NCBI GenBank assembly: GCA_958510875.1
Contig: OY294068.1
Location: 17,898,297-17,962,296 of the forward strand
Source: Endomychus coccineus
Taxonomy: Eukaryota; Arthropoda; Insecta; Coleoptera; Endomychidae
DNA: 64,000 nt
Direction of reading: 5' to 3'
Part shown: positions 56,131 through 64,000 of the stretch, piece by piece
Layout of the letters: the number at the start of each line of letters is the position of its first letter
How positions within the stretch are numbered: the stretch's first letter is position 1
Notes under the pieces: generated by a model
Databases searched by the model: none
The model's input: only the letters and a program-made list of their open reading frames with translations
Told to the model about the DNA's origin: nothing
Translations under genes and position numbers: made by a program

Positions 56131-56762
56131 CACTGTAGTTACTCCAGTTTGTTGACAGAAAATTTCGAATATAAGAAAGCTGTTACTACAATATTGTCCA
56201 CATAATTCTGACATTTTCCTGATAATTGCGTCTTTAGATTGAGTTAGGTGAACACACACAGAATGATGGCATTGAAGCAGATATTAGTTTGTTGGATTAT
56301 AATGGGCAGTCACTCGTTGGATGGTAACGATGAATACACAGCTGCAAAAATAATGGACCTGTATTTATGCATTCCGTAATAGAGTGTAATCATGATGCAG
56401 TATGTATTGGAACCATTCCGGATAAAATTTTACAACTTCAATTTCAAAGTTATCACACGTATCAACTCTAGTAACATTTATCAACCATAATTCATCAAAA
56501 CATATCAAATGCTCAGTCCTTCAATTTACTAATAACAAATAGATTTTCTTTGAAATTTAATAAGTGCATGTTTCATGTGAAGACTGAATACAATAATTTA
56601 TTTAATGGATCTATCTGGAATGAAAGTAATATTCAAGAAAACTTATATAAATTATTACATTATATTTGATACATCAGGTGACCTTCATGACAGTAATGAG
56701 TATAATTCATAGAACAATTTGATAGATCAATATATCTTTTTACAGTTACATTACTGGTCATA
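56131..56762. other. non-coding, no gene recognised
   Basis: AT-rich spacer. Confidence 0.4.
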
Positions 56763-57035
56763 TACGGGGGGCAGGTAGGTCAGTGGTAGAAGCATCGATC
56801 TTCTAATCACTTTGGTTTCCGGTCGCGGGTTCGAATCTCAGCGACTATGGAATTTTTTCCATGGCCTGTGAAAGTGGTGATTGCAGAATCGAGCATACCA
56901 CACGAGGTGGAGTGTTTAGTGGGTATATCTGAGGTGATTAAGCTCAAACTCAGGGACTCTCACATTACCTTGTGTGATGTTACAGGCCCATGAGGTTCCC
57001 ATGAAGGGTTAAAACCACCCCTCAACAAGAGAAAA
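56763..57035 (+). mobile_element. tRNA-derived SINE with tRNA-Arg-like head
   Basis: The head has an A box TAGGTCAGTGG (56776-56786), an anticodon-loop-like CTTCTAATC as in tRNA-Arg(TCT), and a perfect B box GGTTCGAATCT (56828-56838). The tRNA-like part is followed by GGAATTTTTTCC, a 10-bp hairpin, and a 170-bp body that ends AACCACCCCTCAACAAGAGA followed by eight A. The cloverleaf does not close, and the poly(A) end and body mark it as a SINE. Sequence differs from the SINE at 3.2 kb. Confidence 0.75.
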
Positions 57036-57964
57036 AAAATTGGTCATGTATTAGACATACATTATCTATCAGAAAGTTTGTTTCTATGATGACTTGAAAA
57101 TAATTAAAATCATGATAAATTGCTAAGAAAGTTCACATCAAAACAATTTTTTACATGTAAGTGTATTCGTGTATTCATTACATGATATATTACTTAAATG
57201 TATGTTGTTGTCATTTCATAATTCAGTTTTTTTGTCTCTGCTTTATCCCAATTCTTGAAATTTTCGCCACCAAAATTGACCGAGATGAAATGTACAGCCA
57301 CGTATCATTAAATCTTCAGTCTAAACTTTGCAGTCTCAGCATTGTATATAGATACTTCAAAATCTATACTGACAGTTTTCAGCTTGAATTGAAATCCTCT
57401 ATCCTCACAAATATTAATTATAATTTGAAAAAGATTCATGTTAGAAGTTTATTGCTTATTTGACAGGAGATCATGCCCGAGCCGAATATAAAGTCCAATT
57501 ATTAGACCATGAATTATAAAAAATTGTGAATAAAACTTAGTGCTACATTGAAATGTACCATAAATGAATACAGTTTCCAAGTCGCATCGAAAATTCAGAT
57601 TGGTTGAGCACGAAAACACACCTATATAATCATTTTTGTTATAGAGTCAAGACTCTTCGTTTGTATTAGTTTTTGAATTAAGATTAACTTGAAACTTGAT
57701 GAACTTACAGTAGTGACTTCGGTAACTCAGGCAATAAAGAACGACGTACATGGTGAATGTTGTTTATTATTCTCTCAATATCACTGTTTCTCAATTTGTT
57801 GAATGTATCTTGTTCGATTCTATTTTCTTTGCGGAGGTGAAGAAAACTCTTCATGGGGAGGTTATGAACCTTTTGGTCTCATGGTCTACAGTGAGAGTCA
57901 CCTTTCTAAGCATAATCACAAAAAACTTTACCCCTTTGTAGGCTTGTCTGACTATTGCTAGCTG
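57036..57964. other. non-coding, no gene recognised
   Basis: A 100-codon frame at 57161-57463 has no recognisable motif. Confidence 0.4.
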
Positions 57965-58760
57965 GCCCATTGTTTTTTGCCCTTATCTTGTTTCTTTACG
58001 GTATTCAATCGAGTATTTTTGTACCTTGTACGAGTTTGTACAAGTCCTTTACTGGGCGGAACTGTATAATACTGGTTCGTCAATAGGCTTTCTAAAACTT
58101 ACTGTCCTTTGGGGTTCAGTGCCTCGCACTTACACATTATGTGTGTCACTATTTCTGTATCCTTACCGCAAACACTGCATGTCAGGTCACCTTCGTACAG
58201 TCCTATTTTGCTTAGGTAACCTTTTACTGGTGCATGGCCAGTTATGAGCCTTGTTACGACTTTTAATTTTCCACTATTTAGTGCTAATATGTCTGTCGTT
58301 CTTTAGTTACACGCGGTTTTGATGTATTTCTTTCCACTTCATTTCCTGGGTTTTGTTCACAATATTCTTCGTGATTTTCCATGATCCAATCTCCTACAGA
58401 CCTTCCTGTATGTTTTGGTACCCTCGTGGTCTGTTCTGGATCTGGAGCGTTCTCCGACCTCTTCCTTGCAAGTTCATCGGGTTTTTGATTGCCTGGCGTT
58501 CCCTGATGTCCCGGCACCCAGATTAGCTTAATGCGATTTCGGTCTGTCAGTATTCCAAGTACTTCTTTGCATGTCCATATCAGACGGGATTTCGTTTCCT
58601 GACTTTTCATTGCCTGAAGTACAGCCAGACCGTATTGAAGCATCTCTGTTTGCAAGACATAGGTGTATTTACCAATTGAATACCTGAAGCCAGTTTTTGG
58701 GTTTCTTGAGTATACTCTTGCACCTGCACCTTTTTCAGTCTTAGACCTGTTTGTGTATCA
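57965..58760 (-). pseudogene. LOA/R1-like LINE RNase H domain and zinc-finger end
   Basis: Minus strand from 58760: YTNRSKTEKGAGARVYSRNPKTGFRY, the first RNase H strand with the catalytic Asp changed to Asn (YTDGS to YTNRS), then VLQTEMLQYGLAVLQAM (Glu present), TSRLIWTCKEVLGIL, IKLIWVPGHQGTPGNQKPDELARK, the GH..GNE.ADELA block, in an open 123-codon frame (58655-58284). After a stop it continues TRLITGHAPVKGYLSKIGLYEGDLTCSVCGKDTEIVTHIMCKCEAL, the GH...L and CxxC..H..C end. Better preserved than the other RNase H remnants, but missing the RT and the first catalytic Asp. Confidence 0.85.
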
Positions 58761-59909
58761 GATCTATCCCTGTCGCCCAGGTTTGTATGTTCTCATTCAG
58801 CCCTTCCTGGTATTGATAAAAGAGTATCGCTTTGGAATGTGATCTATTATCATGCCTAACACGTTCCTGGTCACGATTTCCAATTCGATTAATAAGCTCC
58901 TCATCAATTTGTAAGGCTTCTCATATTAATTGTCAATGGATTTATTTTTGCATGCCTTGCTTACTATCGCCGTAAGCCATTTATCTTCTTCGATAGAATG
59001 GTTGTACTCAAGAAAAGGGTTCTCCATCATCACGTCTTCATTCCCTATTGTGTTCAGTTTCGCTTAACACTTGATTTTCCCATTGGCCTTCGTACATCTC
59101 TGCATCTTTCTCCCACATTTCGCGATTCGGTCAAGCAGGATCTTGTTATTTTGCACAACTAGCAATTTTTTGCCTTTTCCACTCTACATCTCAAAACTAA
59201 TCATTTTAGAAATAAGCTACTGTGGGGTATAATTTAAACAACATTTCATTAGGAAACTAAAATTGCTCATTCCATTCATAATAAATGCAGGCACACATAG
59301 TGTTAATTACCTCGCCCACCCTCATTGGGGTGTTTCCGGTTGTGCAATTCGGCCTTGCCTCCGTCTAGCAATTCGGACGTGTGACCTTTTGAAAATTTCA
59401 CCTGCCGTCGAGCAACTCGACTCTGGCACGGAAAATGATATTAATAGTTCTGTTAGCATAAATAAAATATGCAACGAGTTGTTTTGTGTCCATTTATTTT
59501 GTTTCGAATGAAATTACTTCATCACAAGAAACGTATAAATGTTGATGTCACATTCCAATTCGAGTATTGTAGATTCATTATGCTGAATTCTCATCCACTA
59601 CCCCTTATTAAATAGCTCAGTAATTGAAAATTAGTAGCATCAATGGAATAAATTAATTTAAATTAATATATTTGCATATAATGCTAACAACTCATTATAA
59701 GGGTGGATAGACGAATTGGCTATAAAATGTACAAGTCAAGAATATTGCGCCCGGTTTTGCTTTCAATTGTAGAAACAGTAAATCCTCGAGTAATATACGT
59801 ACTGGAATTGAAATGAATCCTTGCGAGTAGTTCAACTCAATTAAGAGTTTGGGCAGTTCGTGAAATAATGATTCGCAAATTTATTGCCTCCGATTAATAT
59901 TCGTCCAAT
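58761..59909. other. non-coding; upstream part may be decayed LINE
   Basis: Minus-strand sequence between 59170 and 58761 lies where the RT tail of the flanking LINE would be (for example ELEIVTRNVLGMIIDHIPKRYSF) but I cannot match it confidently. The rest shows no signal. Confidence 0.35.
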
Positions 59910-60130
59910 GTAAACCGTACATTGTTTTACCAGCGCTTATGCTTGGTTTGGTTAAGAAAATTAAATCCATTAATTAAACCCTTTAGATATTGTTCTCGAT
60001 TCATTCTCATGCAATACTTGGCTATATTTCTGAACGTGTATATAACCGAATTTAGGCAGCTCTCGCTTTCGAGATTAATAGTGAATTTGAAGTCGACAAT
60101 GTGTCTCCAACTGAAGGACTTTTTGTGTCA
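59910..60130. repeat. dispersed repeat S, copy 1
   Basis: Diverged copy of 62890-63110. Shared words are ACATTGTTT, TGGTTTG, GAAAATTAAAT.CATTAATTA, AGATATTGTT, TTCGAGATTAATAG.GAA and CAACTGAAG/GAACTGAAG. Class unknown. Confidence 0.6.
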
Positions 60131-61764
60131 GTTAATAGGCGCTTCATCAAATCCTTCGGAGCTTATGTAATGCTTTGAACTCAAAATTAATAGGATTATG
60201 AATAGAAAATAGCCCTGCGACTGTTTGTTATAATATTTTGAACATAAATAAAATATCTGTTAGGAGTTCAAATTTCATTAAATTGATGATCAAATGGTAG
60301 TTTCGCTAACATAGTAGCTTCTTGAGACAAATATTACAAAGTACTGATTTGCTACTTAAATTAGTGAAAATCAAACTTCGATTTCCATCACGTGATGTCT
60401 GATTCCTTTGGTGACGACGCCCTAAAATTACGAATGATACGTTTTGTGGTGATTCGTTGTGATTATCCTAAATTCAATAAAAGTCATTAGTTTTTCGAAG
60501 AGATTCATGCTAATCTTTTTGTATAACTCTCCTGAAATAGTTACTCTTCATCCGAATGATAAGTTTATTCGAAAGCATGAGAGGAAGGAATTATTAGTTT
60601 TGTTGATATATATAGTGACCAATTTATGATGTTTTAGTCAACCAAATTATGCATTATACTGGATAGAATACTTTGAGCTTTCCTCTACATGGAATTGATA
60701 CCAGAGTTATATACTAGGTTGATCTAAAAGACCGTAAGCTGAAGTGTTATAGTAACATAGCCTACTTGGGAGCAAATGAAAACTCGAGAAGCTCAATTTC
60801 TGCGAAAAATAATGAGGACTTGCAATATCTGACCTTTAGAGGCGAATATCTCATTTTATGTAAGTCAGAAGTTCACAAAATTCCAATTGTACGACTTTGA
60901 ATTGTATTAAAATCTATAGAAACTCGTTTAACTTGTTTAAATAATTATTACAAGAGAGTCCCTACTCCATGCTCCATTCCCCCCCTCCTCCTCATATAGT
61001 TAATATATGCTCCTAACTGCTAAAGAATTAACTGTTTTCGTGATGTACAGATTTAAATATGCAATTCTCATCGTCGGTTGAGGCCTAGGTGGTTAAGATT
61101 CTTGCAAAGCATTTTGTTTCTTGATTTGGAAACCCCAAGGGGCTAGTTCTATTTTTTTCATACTATTTAATTTCACGTTTTCGATTGGTTTGCCTTCTTT
61201 GTGGGCATTGTTGGTTTCCCTTGCTTTTGAGAAAATGTATTATTGAAGTACATATCTGCTCGGGAGGGAGGGGGCTTACGGATACCAGCAATTGTATAGA
61301 TAGAAGAAACACCTCACATTATGAGGTAGCACGTTCTAAATAGAAACTGTGTATTCGATATGTCGAAACGAATTTCGAACTTAGGTCTCCGTCACAACTT
61401 TCGCTTAGATCGAAACTATCTGCATCTACAATTTTTAGATAATTTGTCGAATACCTGAGTTATCAGAATTGTACAATTGTCATATAGTACAGTAAGTCTG
61501 TAAGAAAAATATAGTTTTTGAAAAATTTTTGCGCTACAGTGGAAATGTAGAAGTTGTAAAGCCGGAAAAACTTACAAAATATATGTGTACTTTCTTATTA
61601 CGATGCTTTGTTACGGAGATTTTATGATAAGTACTATTTTGAAAATATCCACCGAATGCAGACACGGAGCTTTTGGCGGATGCGACACCACATAGTCCTT
61701 TCATTTACAAGGCAGTTGGAGCTCATAGCGCTAGTCGCAAATTATGAGCCATGTATACATCAAG
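60131..61764. other. non-coding, no gene recognised
   Basis: No coding or RNA signal. A C-rich stretch near 60975 and a G-rich stretch near 61260 are the only composition changes. Confidence 0.4.
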
Positions 61765-62055
61765 AAATATACGTCATCTTCTGGAAATTTGTTAATTTTT
61801 CTTCATAAAAGGTAACAAATTCTGGCTCTCGAGGGTTTCCGAAGTCGCCGATCATGATTATGATAGTCAGAAAGTTAATGCCTAGAAGATGACTCAGATA
61901 CACAGGGCTCCAGAGACCCGGAAACGCCTCCAGGTAATTTGCAGAGCATTGTGAGTGTCATAGTCGTAATCGGCGACTTCGAAAACTTCGAGAGCAGAAT
62001 TTGTTACATTTTATAAAGAAAAATTGACATATTCCTAGAAGATGATGTGGTTACC
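61765..62055. repeat. 290-bp hairpin element (arms ~105 bp)
   Basis: The left arm (61765-61872) and right arm (61950-62055) are inverted copies: ATCATCTTCTAG/TGGAAAT at the outside, TTAATTTTTCTT.ATAAAA, TAACAAATTCTGCTCTCGA and CGAAGTCGCCGAT inwards. The loop (about 75 bp) contains GAGACCCGGAAACGCCTCC, which resembles GGCGTC..CCCGG words just outside, at 62165-62210. No terminal duplication could be fixed. Likely a foldback miniature element. Confidence 0.8.
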
Positions 62056-62889
62056 CGGTCTCAGGGTACTAGCAGGTATTGTAGAAGAGTTTTTTCGCTT
62101 CGTAATCATCACTAGCAACTTTTATATCACCTCTCGAACAGTTAACAAACATTAAACGATATCTAGGGCGTCAGGACGCCCGGACACCCCCGGAACGTCC
62201 AAGGGGACCTCAGTGAATTTTCTTGAAGGCATATTCGAGTTCAGCGACCCCGAAACCCCCCGAGACACCAATTCGAGTTCGTATTTTCATTTACCCCAAG
62301 AAGTGCATTCAGAAAAATGCATTTTTGGCTGTAGAAATGGAATAAATTTTTCCGCCAAAAATAAATACTGGACAAATTTTCTAAATCCCTTTCTGAATCG
62401 AATGCAAAAAACCGCATCTCAATCCATACAACTGCTCTGGGTTTGGAATGTGGAATGCTTTATTTCTTCGACTATTGTTAATCATTCCAATCGATGGTAA
62501 GGAGTCCCTAAAATGTTTAACAAGCGATGCTTTGGTTTGCGTAATGTTCTTTCCACGCAAGAAATAATGTTTAATCAAGATGGGAAACTCACTTTCTTCC
62601 ATATTTACAAAAATCTTGAAAGTTGCTTGCTTTCGATGGGTGGCAAAACTGAACTAAATGACATATGAATCTGAAAATATAATGCGTTCTATTTAAAGAT
62701 GGTACATCACAAATGTCACATGGAATTTTTGATTGTGGGGGCATCTGTTTTATTTATCAGGAATTTCTCACCTTGCCCTCGTATTGTGTAAATCAAATAT
62801 TTTGAATCATAGGCTTGAAAATCTGTAGCAAAATTTATATGCAGAATTGTTGGTAAATATCACATTATAACAACATTGCCATGCTGAAA
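62056..62889. other. non-coding, no gene recognised
   Basis: Contains C-rich runs at 62180-62265 (CCCGGACACCCCCGG, CCCCGAAACCCCCCG) next to the hairpin; no gene. Confidence 0.4.
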
Positions 62890-63110
62890 GCTGAACATTG
62901 TTTCATCCACAGTTCGGCCTGGTTTGTTTACGAAAATTAAATTCATTAATTAGAGCCCTCAGATATTGTTTTAAATTCAGAGCAGACACGCGGGTTACAT
63001 TTTCAACTGTATTCAACGTTGCTTCGAGATTAATAGCGAACTTGTACTCCAAGATATGCTGAACTGAAGAAGTCCAATTCGCTTTGTTGGTGGTACTTTG
63101 AAGTTGTATA
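62890..63110. repeat. dispersed repeat S, copy 2
   Basis: Same orientation as 59910-60130, with the shared words listed there. Confidence 0.6.
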
Positions 63111-63924
63111 GCTTCGCATTCTTGATTGATGATATGACTAATATAGAATATGCTTGATGTGAGTTTTTATGTCCTCCATAAATCGCCCGGAGGAGAACTG
63201 TAGAAAAGTTCGGAAGAAGAATAGATAACTGACCCAAAAAATGCCTTTCAGTACGAAAAGCATTTGTCACTGGAATGTCAAGATTTGTTCCATGAAATAA
63301 CCACCTACTGTACTAATGAAATTGACTTTCTTTTACATGACTCAGTCATGGTTTCGTACATACCTTTTGGAAGAGAATGATAATGTCTTTATATCAATAT
63401 AAATATACGGAATAGTGTATTATTCTGATGGATATTTCATCACATATGAAATGATTCTATGATATACATGTTCAACAATATATCCATATATGCATCCTAG
63501 GATAATAATATCATCCTTGAATCGTGTATGTGGAATAATGAACAGTTCAGTGCGAGTGCTTTTGACATCAAAATCAATTTTCTGTTAGTAGTTATTAGTA
63601 ATAAAATCTATTTTCTCTGCTTCTCTAAATTCACTCTTGACTCAGTTGGGTTGGGCATACAGTTAAATGAGGAAATTAATCATCTGAAGGATTACTTTGT
63701 ATTTGCCACAATTACTAGGGATTGTGAAAGTTGTACACTGCAATGGAATTGCTACAAATGATCAAAGAGACTCTGTTACCAGATTTGTTCTTTTGTAGAT
63801 CAGACATTACGTTGCCTTCTTTAATGTCTAATTTGGCGCTATATTATAATCTAATCGCTTTGTTTTAATATAACAATAACTTGCGTGAAATATCTGATCT
63901 ATTTTTGCTACGCTTTTGATCATT
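63111..63924. other. non-coding, no gene recognised
   Basis: Frames at 63013-63270 (minus) and 63528-63761 (plus) show no motif. Confidence 0.4.
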
Positions 63925-64000
63925 ATTATGTGAAGTACTCATTGTATTTTAATGAGACGTTGTTTCTTCATTTTCAAATATACCAGTCGTTTTGGCATTG
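63925..64000 (+). pseudogene. Penelope-like element fragment 3, running off the window
   Basis: Aligns at nucleotide level with 7850-7976 of the PLE: TTATGTGAA.GACTCAT.G.ATTTTAATGA, then a gap of about 55 bp, then ACGTTGTTTCTTCATTTTCAAATATACCAGTCGTTTTGGCATTG against the VVSLFTNIPVVLAL codons. It is therefore the same PLE family with a deletion in the first RT block. The remainder lies beyond base 64000. Confidence 0.85.

Noticed and set aside
56763..56850. possible functional tRNA-Arg gene
   Set aside because: The acceptor stem is not closed and the tRNA-like part is fused to a SINE body with a poly(A) end.

Overview
This is an AT-rich eukaryotic window, most likely from an insect and possibly a beetle. 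That is an inference from the mix of element families (R1/LOA-, Jockey- and CR1-like LINEs, Penelope-like elements, a Crypton, a ZBED5-like hAT, a mariner relative) and from the 58-59 bp introns in the Crypton genes. There are no bacterial operons, Shine-Dalgarno sites or CRISPR arrays. I found no intact host protein-coding gene. The one plausible host signal is a CpG-rich stretch that ends in a splice donor at about 49.52 kb and looks like a promoter plus an untranslated first exon.

The sequence is a graveyard of mobile elements. From 0 to 10 kb there are a minus-strand LINE 3' end with a poly(A) tail, a tRNA-derived SINE, two LINE fragments, a broken mariner-type transposase, and a CR1-like LINE whose reverse transcriptase region has been expanded into 12 copies of a 76-bp tandem repeat. 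These are followed by the best preserved gene of the window, a Penelope-like element (PLE) with an open RT plus GIY-YIG frame, a complete hammerhead ribozyme core in its 3' region, and a 16-bp target-site duplication. From 10 to 19 kb the sequence is mostly non-coding, with palindromes, a tRNA-like half, and a 1.6-kb candidate solo LTR whose minus strand carries a TATA box and initiator 31 bp apart.

From 19 to 24 kb there is a nested set: a minus-strand Crypton tyrosine recombinase gene is split by a 2128-bp hAT element with a perfect 8-bp target duplication, and its 3' part is split by a CR1-like LINE ending in an (ATT)n tail. From 24 to 33 kb there are four more retroelement pieces and a second, nearly intact Crypton-like gene (28021-29138) with one in-frame TGA and a 59-bp intron at the homologous position. 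A LINE copy at 31-32.7 kb is split by a 910-bp poly(A)-tailed retroposon flanked by a 14-bp duplication.

From 34 to 64 kb there are a Jockey-like and a LOA-like LINE, three copies of an unclassified dispersed repeat, a 267-bp tandem duplication, a 1.26-kb inverted-repeat DNA element containing three direct 271-bp units, more copies of the LINE family first seen at 25 kb, RNase H ends of LOA-like LINEs, a second tRNA-derived SINE, a 290-bp hairpin, and the beginning of another Penelope copy at the right edge. The elements do not act together as a pathway. What links them is nesting and shared families: at least four copies of one LINE family, three PLEs, two Cryptons and three copies of one palindromic repeat. 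All coordinates for degenerate elements are approximate unless a target duplication fixes them.
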